DNA from: Blastopirellula marina DSM 3645
GTDB taxonomy: Bacteria; Planctomycetota; Planctomycetia; Pirellulales; Pirellulaceae
NCBI RefSeq assembly: GCF_000153105.1
Contig: NZ_CH672377.1
Location: 1,272,405 to 1,336,404 of the forward strand
Direction: 5' to 3'
Length of the DNA: 64,000 nucleotides
The position numbers were made by a program, and so were the translations under genes. Each line of letters begins with the position of its first letter. Position 1 is the first letter of the stretch. Below the pieces are notes generated by a model. That model was given only the letters and a program-made list of their open reading frames with translations. It ran no database searches and was not told the origin of the DNA. This document shows positions 44,929 to 54,768 of this stretch, in pieces.

Positions 44929-45486
44929 ATGTTCGAATACGGCGCGACAAATTCCTATCTCGAAACGGAAGTTCTGACCGCGACGCCGCAAAAGCTGCAA
45001 ATGCTGCTAATCGGCGGCGCCATCCGTTTTGGACAGCAAGCGCTGCATTTGAAGAACGACGGTCAGGACGAAGCCGCGTGGGAAGCTCTGCTGCGTTGCC
45101 GCGGCGTGATCACCGAGATCCTCATCAACCTGAAACCCAACGTGGCGCCCGTCGCGAGTCAGGTCGCCGGCATCTATCTGTTTTTGTTTCGCGAACTGTC
45201 TGACATCCAGATCTCGAATCAGTACGACAAGATCAATGCGCTCTTGCCGGTCTTGGAAGAAGAACGCGAAACTTGGCGCCAAGTTTGCGAAGTGATGCCG
45301 GAAGCGCCGGAAGGTCCTCGCGAAGAGGTGAAAGAAATTACCGCCGCGAACTCGCAGCACCTGACTGGCGGCCTCGACATCAGCGATGCAGCGCCGAGCG
45401 GCGCCCACTGGGGATCAAGCGCGGCCACCCATTCGGCTGGCCAATATCAATCGGAACACGGTTCCGGATTCTCGCTCGACGCCTAG
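44929..45486 (+). CDS. fliS: Flagellin export chaperone FliS, long tail
   Basis: FliS binds the C-terminus of flagellin in the cytoplasm and keeps it export-ready. The 185-aa protein starts MFEYGATNSYLETEVLTATP with the family helix pattern (PQKLQMLLIGGAIRFGQQAL), and the four-helix body runs to about residue 125. The following 60 residues are low-complexity Ser/Ala/Gly/His-rich and unusual; FliS is normally about 120-140 aa. The start chosen is the ATG at 44929; a TTG at 44905 in frame has no ribosome site. Confidence 0.88.
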   Translation: MFEYGATNSYLETEVLTATPQKLQMLLIGGAIRFGQQALHLKNDGQDEAAWEALLRCRGVITEILINLKPNVAPVASQVAGIYLFLFRELSDIQISNQYDKINALLPVLEEERETWRQVCEVMPEAPEGPREEVKEITAANSQHLTGGLDISDAAPSGAHWGSSAATHSAGQYQSEHGSGFSLDA

Positions 45487-45694
45487 TCGAGAAAACGCAG
45501 GTATGGGCGCGTCGCGAAATGGTTCCTCGCGCCGCGCAGTTTCGGCAAAATCTGTTGCGCGCGCCGCAAACGTGCGGTTCTCTCGATAAGGTCGCCTATC
45601 TTCCCCCTGCAACCCCGGTTGCGTGCCACGGGAAGATCGGCGACGATTGTCAGATTAGCCTGCATTTTGCGATTTTGTTCCGGAGATCTAACCC

Positions 45695-46555
45695 TTGTCC
45701 ACTTCGACTCAACTGATTCGCGTCGGCCATAGTCCCGATCCCGACGACGCTTTCATGTTTTATGCGCTCGCCGCCGACAAAATCGAAACCGGCGAATATC
45801 GCTTTGAGCATGAATTGGTCGACATCGAGACCCTTAATCGCCGCGCCTTCCAGGGAGAGTTGGAGCTGACCGCGATCAGCATTCACGCTTACGCGCACCT
45901 GGCCGACAAATATGCGATCTGCTCGTGCGGAGCCAGCATGGGGGACAACTATGGCCCCATGGTCGTCGCCAAACAGGCCTGCTCGCTCGAAGATTTGAAG
46001 TCCAAAACGATCGCCGTTCCCGGCACGCTGACCTCGGCTTTCCTCGGCTTGCGACTCTGCCTGGGCGCCGATTTCAAGCATGTCGTCGTGCCGTTCGATC
46101 AAATCATCGAAACCGTCGCCGCCGGCGAATTTGAAGGACAGCAGATCGACGCCGGGCTGATCATTCACGAAGGACAACTGACCTTCGGTCGTGAGAAGCT
46201 CGAATTGATCGTCGATCTCGGCGTCTGGTGGCACGATCTGACCGGCGGTTTGCCGCTGCCGTTGGGCGCCAACGGAATTCGCAAGGACATGGGCGAAGAG
46301 AACATCCGCGAAGTCACGCGACTGCTGAAAGAAAGCATCGTCTTTGGTCTCGACCATCGCCAAGAGGCGCTCGACTACGCGCTGCAATTTGGCCGCGGAC
46401 TCGACAACGCGCTCGCCGACAAGTTTGTCGGGATGTACGTCAACGACTGGACAGTTGACTTTGGCGAGAAAGGTCGCGAAGCGGTTCGTCTGTTTCTGAA
46501 GATGGGATACGAAGCCGGAGTTATTCCGACATTGATTGAACCAGAGTTCGTTTAG
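45695..46555 (+). CDS. mqnD: 1,4-dihydroxy-6-naphthoate synthase (MqnD)
   Basis: MqnD converts cyclic de-hypoxanthine futalosine to 1,4-dihydroxy-6-naphthoate in the futalosine route to menaquinone. The 286-aa product has the periplasmic-binding-protein-like fold and family blocks: GHSPDPDDAFMFYAL near 11-25, VDIETLNRRAFQGELELTAIS near 42-62, DAGLIIHEGQLTF, and LVDLGVWWHDLTGGLPLPLG. MqnA is the closest relative, but the last two blocks match MqnD. Start: TTG at 45695, nine bases after GGAG (45682-45685); no later ATG fits as well. Other mqn genes are not here. Menaquinone would serve the Complex I encoded downstream. Confidence 0.88.
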   Translation: MSTSTQLIRVGHSPDPDDAFMFYALAADKIETGEYRFEHELVDIETLNRRAFQGELELTAISIHAYAHLADKYAICSCGASMGDNYGPMVVAKQACSLEDLKSKTIAVPGTLTSAFLGLRLCLGADFKHVVVPFDQIIETVAAGEFEGQQIDAGLIIHEGQLTFGREKLELIVDLGVWWHDLTGGLPLPLGANGIRKDMGEENIREVTRLLKESIVFGLDHRQEALDYALQFGRGLDNALADKFVGMYVNDWTVDFGEKGREAVRLFLKMGYEAGVIPTLIEPEFV

Positions 46556-46600
46556 TTCAGATCCGAAAATCGACGATCTGTCTAAACTGCCTCATTTGTA

Positions 46601-46626
46601 AAAGACTCCCGTGGGAGTCTTTTTTT
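46601..46626 (+). terminator. Terminator after mqnD
   Basis: AAAGACTCC (46601-46609), loop CGTG, GGAGTCTTT (46614-46622), then Ts to 46626. Confidence 0.88.
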
Positions 46627-46728
46627 ATGCGCCTTTTGCAGCGATTGTAGCGGCCAGACGAACCTCCCAAATGCTACATTAAACGAGGAAACATTCACTA
46701 TTGCCTGACTACCGCGTACTCTTTAGAC

Positions 46729-47961
46729 ATGATCGAACGAGCCTGGCAATCCGAACTCGCCGCGATGATCACCGCCCAAGAAGCGAAGTGGATCAACTTT
46801 CGGCGACGATTGCATCAAAATCCAGAGCCCTCTGGGCATGAGTACCAAACGAGTCTAGCCATCTATCAAGAGCTAAGCTCGCTTGGCGTCGATCTGCGCA
46901 TGGGCCCCGAAGGACGGGGAGTTTTGTCGGATTGGCGAACGCCGCACGCCGAAGGTTTGGAAGCGGCCATTGCGATTCGAGGTGATATCGACGCATTGCG
47001 AATTCATGATCAAAAAGAAGTCCCTTACCACAGCCTATGTCCGGGGTTGATGCATGCCTGTGGTCATGACGCTCATGCGACCATGGCGCTGTGGGCGACG
47101 ACGCTGATTGTCGAGCTCGATCGCGCCGGCGCCCTGCCCTGGCCTTTGCGACTGCGGTCGATCTTTCAACCGGCGGAAGAGACCTGCACCGGCGCGCTGG
47201 AGATGATCTCGGTCGGCGCGTTGAAAGACGTACGCGAGATCTATGCGACGCATGTTGATCCCACTTTGCCGACCGGTCGAATCGGCTTGCGCGTCGGTGC
47301 GCTGACCGCCAGCTGCGATGCGGTGCGCATTCTGATTCACGGCCAAGGAGGCCATGGCGCTCGACCGCATGAATCACGCGATCCCATCGCGGCGTCCGCC
47401 CAACTGATCAGCGCTCTCTATCTGTCGATCCCACGCGTAACCGACAGCCAAGACGCAGTCGTGTTAACGTTTGGCCGAATCCACGGGGGCGAGAACCTCA
47501 ACGTCATCCCCGAACAAGTCGAATTACTTGGCACCTTGCGTACGCTCGACACAGACGTCCGCCAGAGAACGATCGACCATATTCATCGCATCGCCTCCGG
47601 CGTTCAACGAGCGACCGATACGACGATCGAGGTCTGCTTTGATGTCGGAACCAGCGCCGTCATCAATCAGGCCAAACCGATTTCTCATTTGAAAAGCGCC
47701 ATCGTCGAGTCATTCGGTCATGAAGCGATTTACGAAATTCCGCGAGCGAGCATGGGAGGCGAAGATTTCGCCTTCTACCTCGATCATGTTCCCGGCGCAA
47801 TGGCGCGGCTAGGGTGCCGACCTCCGGCGGTTGAGCACGCGCCGTTGTTACACAGTCCCATGTTTGATATTGACGAAGCCGTGTTAGCGATCGGCGCACG
47901 CATGTTAGCAAGCGCCGCGATTCACGCATTTGAACCGAAACCGGCGCACGAGCAGTTGTAG
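46729..47961 (+). CDS. M20D-family amidohydrolase
   Basis: This 410-aa dizinc hydrolase belongs to the M20D group (hippurate hydrolase, IAA-amino-acid hydrolase, N-acyl-amino-acid amidohydrolase). Metal-binding motifs: HACGHDAHATM near 107, QPAEE near 145, H in YATHVDP near 170, and MGGEDFAFYL near 343. The start, MIERAWQSELAAM, is preceded by no strong Shine-Dalgarno. It is cytoplasmic and has no signal peptide. The substrate is unknown; cleavage of N-acyl amino acids is the safe call. The YbdK gene follows 45 bases later on the same strand. Confidence 0.9.
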   Translation: MIERAWQSELAAMITAQEAKWINFRRRLHQNPEPSGHEYQTSLAIYQELSSLGVDLRMGPEGRGVLSDWRTPHAEGLEAAIAIRGDIDALRIHDQKEVPYHSLCPGLMHACGHDAHATMALWATTLIVELDRAGALPWPLRLRSIFQPAEETCTGALEMISVGALKDVREIYATHVDPTLPTGRIGLRVGALTASCDAVRILIHGQGGHGARPHESRDPIAASAQLISALYLSIPRVTDSQDAVVLTFGRIHGGENLNVIPEQVELLGTLRTLDTDVRQRTIDHIHRIASGVQRATDTTIEVCFDVGTSAVINQAKPISHLKSAIVESFGHEAIYEIPRASMGGEDFAFYLDHVPGAMARLGCRPPAVEHAPLLHSPMFDIDEAVLAIGARMLASAAIHAFEPKPAHEQL

Positions 47962-48006
47962 CTCACTTGTCGCACCTTGGAACCTGCTTGAGGGATACGC
48001 TCCACT

Positions 48007-49143
48007 ATGAGCAAGTTAGTTTTCACGTCCAACGACGCGTTTACCGTCGGTATCGAACTGGAGCTGGGACTCGTTGACTCCCAAACGATGGCGCTATCCA
48101 GTTCGGTGCAGCGACTGCTCGATGCTGCGCCCGCCGAACTTGCGTCGCGGATCAAGCCCGAGTTGATGCAATGCTGCCTGGAAATTAATACCGAGATCTG
48201 CACGACCATTGAGGAGGCTGAAAGCGACCTGCGCCGCAAACTGCTCGCCGTGCAAGGATTGACTGACGACCTGGGCCTGCGACTCTGGTGGGGATCGACC
48301 CATCCCTTCTCGCATTGGTGCGATCAAAAAGTGACGCAGAACGAGCGATATCTCAATCTTGTCGATCTGCTGCAAGAGATGGCGCGACGCCTGGTGACTA
48401 ATGGACTGCATGTGCATGTCGGCGTCGAATCAGGCGACAAAGCGGTGATGATTTGCGACCGCATCATGCAATACCTGCCGCTGCTCTTGGCCCTTTCGAC
48501 CAGCAGCCCCTACTGGGAAGGGCGCGACACCGGACTCGCTTCGCACCGCAGCAAGATTATGGAAGGCCTGCCGACCGCCGGCTTGCCGCCGTTGATGCGC
48601 AACTGGAGCGAATACGTCTGGCTGGTCAATCACATGGTCGACACCGGCTTTATCAACACGATTCGCGAAATCTGGTGGGATGTTCGCCCGCATCACAACT
48701 TTGGCACGGTCGAAGTCCGCGTTTGCGACATGCCGGGCAATCTAGAAGATGCGATGACCATTTCGGCGATGATCCAGTGCCTGGTCAAGCAATTGTCGGA
48801 CGAAATCGACCACGGCGCTTATCAGCATGATTGCCATCCGATGATGGTGCGGCAAAACAAATGGCGCGCCTGCCGCTTTGGCTCTGACGCCAAACTGGTC
48901 AATTCGTACACCTACCAGGTCGAATCGGTCAGCACGGTCGTCGCCCGCTTGGTCGAACGCCTGATGGCGCCGGCGATCGAACTGGGGTGCGAGCGATACT
49001 TGTTGCGAGCGCAAGACATTGCCGATCGTCCCACTTGGTCCGATCGGCAACGATTGATTCTTCAAGAGACCGGCGATCCGACCGAGATCGTTCGACGTAT
49101 GAGCGAACAATCTCGGATCGAAACTTCAGCCGCCGCCGAATAG
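48007..49143 (+). CDS. ybdK: YbdK-type carboxylate-amine ligase (GCS2 family)
   Basis: This 378-aa ATP-dependent ligase is of the glutamate-cysteine ligase type 2 family (YbdK). Motifs include the N-terminal VGIELELGLVD near 14, CLEINTEICTTIEEAE near 59, GLHVHVGVESGD near 132, EYVWLVNHM and HHNFGTVEVRVCDMPGN near 231. YbdK has weak glutamate-cysteine ligase activity in E. coli; the true role here may differ (inference). It probably shares a transcript with the upstream amidohydrolase gene. Confidence 0.9.
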   Translation: MSKLVFTSNDAFTVGIELELGLVDSQTMALSSSVQRLLDAAPAELASRIKPELMQCCLEINTEICTTIEEAESDLRRKLLAVQGLTDDLGLRLWWGSTHPFSHWCDQKVTQNERYLNLVDLLQEMARRLVTNGLHVHVGVESGDKAVMICDRIMQYLPLLLALSTSSPYWEGRDTGLASHRSKIMEGLPTAGLPPLMRNWSEYVWLVNHMVDTGFINTIREIWWDVRPHHNFGTVEVRVCDMPGNLEDAMTISAMIQCLVKQLSDEIDHGAYQHDCHPMMVRQNKWRACRFGSDAKLVNSYTYQVESVSTVVARLVERLMAPAIELGCERYLLRAQDIADRPTWSDRQRLILQETGDPTEIVRRMSEQSRIETSAAAE

Positions 49144-49164
49144 CGGCCGCCAGGTCGCAATCCC

Positions 49165-49746
49165 CTACGACTTGAAGTAGTCAGGCTCGGCGCCGGGGAT
49201 CCACTTGATATTGCAGCCGATGCTGGGAGACTGATCTTCGCTCGGCTGCTCGCCGCGCAAGATCGTATCCACCGCCGTGCGGAGATCTTCCCCGGTCACC
49301 GGAATCTCGTTGCCAGGTCGGCTGGCGTCAAACTGTCCGCGATAGGCGAGCTTCTGATCTTTGTCAAAAACAAAAAAGTCCGGCGTGCACGCCGCTTTGT
49401 ACGCTTTGGCGACGTCTTGCGATTCGTCGTAGAGATAGGGGAACGTGTAGCCTCGCTCCTGGGCTTCGGTGACCATTTGCTCCGGCGAATCCGCCGGATA
49501 GTTGCTCGCGTCATTCGGACTGATGCCGACCACCGCGGCGCCCTTCGCTTGGTACTCTCTGGCGAAGCTCGCCAAATCGTCGGCTAGGTGTTTGACAAAC
49601 GGGCAGTGATTGCACATGAACATCACCACCAGCGCCGGCGCTCCGGCGAAATCGGCAAGCGAGACGGACGAACCGTCAACATTGATCAGCGAAAAATCGG
49701 GCGCTGGCGTGCCCAGCGGCAACATGGTGCTGGCGGTTTTGACCAT
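49165..49746 (-). CDS. Thioredoxin-like (AhpC/TSA) protein
   Basis: This 193-aa protein has a peroxiredoxin/thioredoxin fold: GTPAPDFSLINVDGSSVSL near 12, then VMFMCNHCPFVKH near 41 with a CxxC pair (C45, C48), and a FFVFDKDQKLAYRGQFD strand near 125. It resembles the family of thioredoxin proteins with the sequence CNHCPFVK, often annotated as alkyl hydroperoxide reductase-like. No signal peptide is visible. A role in thiol redox is inferred. The gene converges with ybdK, 21 bases apart. Confidence 0.85.
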   Translation of the reverse strand: MVKTASTMLPLGTPAPDFSLINVDGSSVSLADFAGAPALVVMFMCNHCPFVKHLADDLASFAREYQAKGAAVVGISPNDASNYPADSPEQMVTEAQERGYTFPYLYDESQDVAKAYKAACTPDFFVFDKDQKLAYRGQFDASRPGNEIPVTGEDLRTAVDTILRGEQPSEDQSPSIGCNIKWIPGAEPDYFKS

Positions 49747-49849
49747 GAGTCAGACTCCTCTACTGTTTCTTGAAAATGGCGATGCAAGGTCGAGCCCCAT
49801 TGTAGCGCAATCGTATCAGGTGGGAAACCAACCGCGCCCGGCGCTTCAC

Positions 49850-50635
49850 TCAAACTTCGCTGACGCGGCGGAACAAGCGCCGCGCGTTGGCGGTCGTGAG
49901 TTGAGCGAACGCTTCGAGCGATTCGCCGCGTGCAGCGGCGACGCAGGAAGCCGTATGCGCCACATAGCCTGGCTCATTCGGCCGTTTTCCGCGAACCGGT
50001 TCGGGACTCAGATAGGGGGAGTCGGTTTCAATCAAGATTCGATCCGCAGGAACCATTTTCGCCACACCGCGCAAATCGCCGCTCTTTTTGAACGTCACCA
50101 TGCCAGCGAAGCTGATGTACATATCGAGATCCAAGCATTGCTGCAGCAGCGCCGCATCGCCGGTAAACGAGTGCATCACGCCGCGTAGCGGACCACGCGC
50201 GGCCGCCGCCTGCAGAATCGTGACAATATCATCGCCGCAGTCCCGCATGTGGACGATGAACGGAAAGTCGCGATCTTGCGATAGTCGCAGATGTCGATCG
50301 AAATAATCTTGCTGCAATTCAAACGGCGCGTAGTCCCAATAGCGATCGAGTCCCGTCTCGCCTAATGCAACCACCTTGGGATGATCGAGCAGTTCGACAA
50401 TGCGATCCCAATCGCCGGGTTGAGCTTCGGCGCAGTTGTTAGGCTGAATGCCGACCGCCGCGTGGATCTCGCCGAAACGCTCGGCCAATTCAATCGCTTT
50501 CATGCTGTCTTCGGCGGTGGTCCCGACAGCCAACATTTGCGAAACGCCCGCAGCTTTAGCTCGAGCAACGACATCATCGATCTGAGAAATCAGCGTTTCA
50601 TCAAATAGATGAGCATGGGTATCAAACAGCATCAT
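49850..50635 (-). CDS. tatD: TatD-family metal-dependent DNase
   Basis: TatD enzymes are TIM-barrel metal hydrolases with 3'-5' exonuclease activity. The 261-aa protein has FDTHAHLFD near 4-12, ALGETGLDRYWD near 87, IVHMRDC near 123, GVMHSFTGD near 148, and ILIETDSPYLSPEP near 197. The start is one of two adjacent ATGs at 50635 or 50632; both fit the family N-terminus. It lies 17 bases after the small helical gene on the same strand, so the two are probably co-transcribed. A paralogue such as YcfH is possible. Confidence 0.92.
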   Translation of the reverse strand: MMLFDTHAHLFDETLISQIDDVVARAKAAGVSQMLAVGTTAEDSMKAIELAERFGEIHAAVGIQPNNCAEAQPGDWDRIVELLDHPKVVALGETGLDRYWDYAPFELQQDYFDRHLRLSQDRDFPFIVHMRDCGDDIVTILQAAAARGPLRGVMHSFTGDAALLQQCLDLDMYISFAGMVTFKKSGDLRGVAKMVPADRILIETDSPYLSPEPVRGKRPNEPGYVAHTASCVAAARGESLEAFAQLTTANARRLFRRVSEV

Positions 50636-50652
50636 GACCGGAAGACTCTTGA

Positions 50653-51087
50653 TTAGGACGCGGCGAGATCGGCGGCGGCGTCTTGCAAATTTTTCAGATG
50701 GCCTTTGGCCAGGCCCCAAGCTTCTTCGGCAATTTCGCGCGGGACGGCTTCATCCGGTAATGCGTCGATCAGATTTTCGAGCCGCACAATGAAGCCCTCT
50801 TGGTACTGCATGGTTCGCTGCACCAGATATTCAATCGACAAATCATGCAGACTGGTGTACTCCATGGGGAAGTTCCCCAGATGCGACTCCAGGCCGTCCG
50901 CTTCCAAAAGGGTCATCACCTTGTCGACGACGTACGCATGATCCACGGCGATCTGTCGCAGCATCTCGACCGCATCGTCGTCTCCCTCAGCCGCCCACGG
51001 ACGCGTGTAGCTGAGATAGGAAGGAAGCGACGTACGATGAAGCGCCGCAAGTTGATTCAACAGCAGAGCGGCAGGCGATGAAGTCAT
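50653..51087 (-). CDS. Small all-helical protein of unknown function
   Basis: This 144-aa protein is predicted to be almost all alpha-helix, with segments LLLNQLAALHRTSLPSYLSY, DAVEMLRQIAVDHAYVVDKV, and SIEYLVQRTMQYQEGFIVRL separated by short turns. The pattern suits a four-helix bundle and may be ferritin- or DinB-like, but I see no clear paired E/H metal motif, so no function is claimed. It lies between nuoN (42 bases upstream) and tatD (17 bases downstream) on the minus strand, and may be read from the nuo transcript. Confidence 0.6.
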   Translation of the reverse strand: MTSSPAALLLNQLAALHRTSLPSYLSYTRPWAAEGDDDAVEMLRQIAVDHAYVVDKVMTLLEADGLESHLGNFPMEYTSLHDLSIEYLVQRTMQYQEGFIVRLENLIDALPDEAVPREIAEEAWGLAKGHLKNLQDAAADLAAS

Positions 51088-51129
51088 GCGACAGAGACTT
51101 AACTTGTAAGGACTTAACTTGAAACGCGA

Positions 51130-52842
51130 TTAAGTGATGATGTGCGAAACAGCTTCCAGCAGCCAGGCGTTGAGAAAATCCCAATTGAACAACAACAGCA
51201 CCAGCGGCGCCGTAACCAGCACCAGATAGCCGTTTTGAATGATCCCGATCGGCCTTTGCATCGGCGCCGTGTCGTCCGATTCGCTATCGATCGTCATCAC
51301 TTTCGCGATTCGCAGATAGTAAAATAGGCTGATCGCCGTGTTCAAACCACCGGCGATGAGAAGGAACATCAAAAAGGGAGACGACGTTAAATTCCAGGCC
51401 TGGGCGATCGCGGCGAAGATGGCGAACTTGCCGATAAAACCCGCCAACGGCGGCAACCCAATCAAGCTAACCAGGATCAACGTCAAACAGATCGCCAACG
51501 TTGGTCCTCGCTTTAACATGCCTGCGTAGTCCTTGATCTCTTCGCTGCCGACCGCTTCGCGGACAAAGGCGATCGCCGCAAACGCGCCCAAGTTCATGAA
51601 GAGATAGATCACCGCGTATAACGCCAAATAGGCGATCGCCTGACGAGCCGAATTCTTGTCGACTTCGGCCACCGCGATCGCCGCCGGAACCGCCATCATC
51701 ATGTAGCCAGCGTGAGCGATCGTGGAATAAGCGAGCAGACGTTTGACGTTCGTTTGGGCGTAAGCGGCCAGATTGCCGAACGTGCAAGTCACCACCGCAA
51801 CGACGCCGATCAGCAAGACGACAAACTTGCGAGCTGGCGCTAGCGGATCTGAGCTCTGGAGCGCTTTCTCCGGCGCCGCTTCGGCATCGACAAAGGCCAC
51901 TTGCTCAATCGTCGGCGGCGTCGCTCGGGCGACTTGAGCGGGCTCGGCAGGGAGTGTCGTAAAGCCGACGGCGACTCGCACCAACAGGGCCAATGCGGCT
52001 GTCTTGGACGCGATCGAGAGAAAAGCGTCGACTTCGGCCGAAGCCCCTTCAAACACGTCAGGGCACCAAAAGTGAAACGGGAACGCCGAGAGCTTGAACG
52101 AGAGTCCCACGCCCAACATCAATCCGCCGAGCGCCAATACCAGCACCTCGGATCCGCTGGGCTCGGAGGCGAATAACTCGCTCAGCCGGGTCGCCATTGT
52201 CGGCAAATGGGCCGAATTCAAGACGCCGCACAAAAGACTAACGCCATACAGCATGACCCCAGCGGCGCCGGCGCCAAAGACGGCGTATTTGAGCGCCCCT
52301 TCCGATCCCTTCTTGTTGCGTCGTTGCAGCGCGACTAACGCGTAAGAGGGAACGCTCGCCATTTCCACGCCCATGAAGATCATGAGCATGTGATTGGCCG
52401 AAGACATGACGAACATGCCCAGAATCGAACCCAGCGCCAGCACGACAAAGTCAGCGCTGTCAAAGCGAGACGAGAGCTTGGTGATCTTCGTTAGCAAAAA
52501 GAAGAGGAGCAAAAAGAAGAGCAAGATCGCTTTGATCGCGATCGCGAAACCGTCATGCGTCAACATGCCGGTGAACGTTTCGGTCGGTTGCAATTGCCCC
52601 ATCGCGATCGCGACCGGCCCATCGGCGCCGATCGACCACGGCTGAAAAGGGCGCAATGCGATCAGTGCGGCGATCACGCCGACGATCCCCAGCCAGACCG
52701 AGTCGACTTTTTCTAATACCGGCAGCATACGACAGAGCAGGATCAGGACGATCGCGACCACCAACGTCAATTCGGCGCCAAACAGAGGCAAGCTCTGCTG
52801 CAGCGTATCGATTCGGAGTTGCTCGATCAGTTGATAAAACAT
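51130..52842 (-). CDS. nuoN: NADH-quinone oxidoreductase subunit N
   Basis: NuoN is one of three antiporter-like membrane subunits of Complex I that pump protons. The 570-aa product has about 14 membrane helices with conserved blocks: MFVMSSANHMLMIFMGVEMASVPSY, FKLSAFPFHFWCPDVFEGA, and LLAYSTIAHAGYMMMAV. A hydrophilic stretch of about 45 residues (near 310-350) between helices is longer than usual. It is the last nuo gene of the cluster, after nuoM by 21 bases. Confidence 0.96.
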   Translation of the reverse strand: MFYQLIEQLRIDTLQQSLPLFGAELTLVVAIVLILLCRMLPVLEKVDSVWLGIVGVIAALIALRPFQPWSIGADGPVAIAMGQLQPTETFTGMLTHDGFAIAIKAILLFFLLLFFLLTKITKLSSRFDSADFVVLALGSILGMFVMSSANHMLMIFMGVEMASVPSYALVALQRRNKKGSEGALKYAVFGAGAAGVMLYGVSLLCGVLNSAHLPTMATRLSELFASEPSGSEVLVLALGGLMLGVGLSFKLSAFPFHFWCPDVFEGASAEVDAFLSIASKTAALALLVRVAVGFTTLPAEPAQVARATPPTIEQVAFVDAEAAPEKALQSSDPLAPARKFVVLLIGVVAVVTCTFGNLAAYAQTNVKRLLAYSTIAHAGYMMMAVPAAIAVAEVDKNSARQAIAYLALYAVIYLFMNLGAFAAIAFVREAVGSEEIKDYAGMLKRGPTLAICLTLILVSLIGLPPLAGFIGKFAIFAAIAQAWNLTSSPFLMFLLIAGGLNTAISLFYYLRIAKVMTIDSESDDTAPMQRPIGIIQNGYLVLVTAPLVLLLFNWDFLNAWLLEAVSHIIT

Positions 52843-52863
52843 CAGCGCTAGGCCTTGAGGTCG

Positions 52864-54714
52864 TTAAATTTCGCCGTCCACAACGGCGACAGCCGGCACA
52901 GCATCCACACGCACTGCCGCAGCTTCCGCCGCTTGCTGCTCCCAACCAGGCGCAACGGCGGCGGTCGCTTCTTTTTCAGTCTGCTCCGCTTGTATCCGCG
53001 GGATCTTCGTTTCTTTGGTCCAGGTCGCCAGATCCTGCACTTGTTGGTCGATCGTCGCGTCCATGTAGCGGAAAACGGTATGCGGCAGCACGCCAAACAA
53101 GATCGCCAGCACGCAAAGCGGCACGGCGATCGCCATCTCGCGAATGTTGATCTCGGTCAGCGCTTCGGCATGCGGGCCCTTGTACTCGGCGCCCAGATAA
53201 ACGCGTTGCACCGCCCATAAGATATAGCCGGCCGTCAAAATCACGACAAAGGCGCCGGCGACAGCGAGTCCTGCACTGAACTTCCAGACCGAGAGCACGA
53301 CAAACGCTTCTCCGATGAACCCGCACAGCCCCGGCAAACCAAGACCGGCGAAAAAGACGATGATCGCCATCGACGTGTAAACCGGCATCTTACCGAACAG
53401 CCCGCCAAATTCGTTCAGATTGCGATGATGGACGCGATCATAAATGACGCCCACCATAAAAAACATGCCGGCCGAGCTGATGCCGTGACCAATCATTTGG
53501 AACATCGCCCCTTTGACGCCCATGTTCCAAGCGACCGGATCGCCGACAACCGTGGCGCTCCATACGCCCAAGCCCAACACCACATAGCCCATATGACTGA
53601 CCGAACTGTAAGCGACCATCCGCTTGAAGTCGGTCTGGGCCAGCGCGGCGAACGCGCCGTAGATCATGCTGATCACGCCGATCGAGCAAACGACCCAGGC
53701 CAAGTCATAGCCGGCGTCAGGACAGATCGGGTAGCAGATCCGAATAATTCCGTAGCCCCCCATCTTCAATAACACGCCGGCCAAAATCATCGAGATCGGC
53801 GTGGGCGCTTCGACGTGCGCATCGGGCAACCAGGTATGGAATGGGACCGAAGGAACTTTGATCGCGAAGCCGATAAAGAGGAGCACAAACGCCCACCACT
53901 GCAGCGATTTGCCGAACAGCAGTTCTTTGTCAAAGACTTCCGAGTGTTGCCCAAGCTGTTGCAAGGCCAGCAGATTGAACGTGTGCACCGGCGTTTCGGC
54001 GGCCGAGATCGTCTCGTGATATTTGGTCGCGGCGGCCAGATGTTCGTCAACCGCGCCCAGATGCTCGACGCCGGCCAGTCGGACGTTACTGTCCACCAAC
54101 TGCTGCGGCGATAGCTGACGCAGATCGCTGTTGAAGTAGATCATCAAGATGGCGACCAACATCAACACGCTGCCGAACAACGTATAGAGGAAAAACTTGA
54201 TCGCCGCGTATTCTTTGCGCGGTCCCCCCCAGACGCCGATCAAAAAGTACATCGGCAGCAACATCACTTCCCAGAAGATGTAGAACAGGAAGAAGTCGAG
54301 TGAGACAAAGACCCCCATCATGCCGGTCAGCAGGATCAGATAGAGGACGCAATAACCTTTGACATGTTTTTCAATCGTCCAACTCGCGCCCATCGCCAAG
54401 GCGCTGATCAGCGCGGTCAACACGACCAGCGGAAAGCTGATGCCGTCAAAGCCCAGGAAGTAGTCGATATTGAACGACGGAATCCAAGGGAGACTAACGA
54501 CATTTTGCATGCCAGCCGTTTCGATGTCGAAACTGATCGTCTCGTTAGTAGGCAGCGCCATACCGAACAACACAACGCCAAACATCACCAACGTCGCCAA
54601 CAACGTGGTGAAGCGGATCACGTTCTTTTGATCCCCGGGGATCAGCGATATCAGCGCAGCGGCGGCCAACGGAAAAAATATCAGCGCCGACATAGAGCAA
54701 GTGACGAGATCCAT
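52864..54714 (-). CDS. nuoM: NADH-quinone oxidoreductase subunit M
   Basis: This is the second antiporter-like subunit. The 616-aa product shows DGISFPLVVLTALISALAM near 90, the conserved helix with LLPMYFLIGVWGG, KVPSVPFHTWLPDAHVEAPT near 275, LLKMGGYGIIRI and MVAYSSVSHMGYVVLGL. A soluble insert near 205-250 (LAGVEHLGAVDEHLAAATKYH) and a C-terminal tail of about 80 residues rich in Lys/Glu/Ala lengthen the protein beyond the usual 500. It lies 54 bases after nuoL. Confidence 0.96.
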   Translation of the reverse strand: MDLVTCSMSALIFFPLAAAALISLIPGDQKNVIRFTTLLATLVMFGVVLFGMALPTNETISFDIETAGMQNVVSLPWIPSFNIDYFLGFDGISFPLVVLTALISALAMGASWTIEKHVKGYCVLYLILLTGMMGVFVSLDFFLFYIFWEVMLLPMYFLIGVWGGPRKEYAAIKFFLYTLFGSVLMLVAILMIYFNSDLRQLSPQQLVDSNVRLAGVEHLGAVDEHLAAATKYHETISAAETPVHTFNLLALQQLGQHSEVFDKELLFGKSLQWWAFVLLFIGFAIKVPSVPFHTWLPDAHVEAPTPISMILAGVLLKMGGYGIIRICYPICPDAGYDLAWVVCSIGVISMIYGAFAALAQTDFKRMVAYSSVSHMGYVVLGLGVWSATVVGDPVAWNMGVKGAMFQMIGHGISSAGMFFMVGVIYDRVHHRNLNEFGGLFGKMPVYTSMAIIVFFAGLGLPGLCGFIGEAFVVLSVWKFSAGLAVAGAFVVILTAGYILWAVQRVYLGAEYKGPHAEALTEINIREMAIAVPLCVLAILFGVLPHTVFRYMDATIDQQVQDLATWTKETKIPRIQAEQTEKEATAAVAPGWEQQAAEAAAVRVDAVPAVAVVDGEI

Positions 54715-54768
54715 ATTTCCAATTCCCGCGGTTAACTAACCTCGGTAAAGGTTGCCTAACGTAAACGA

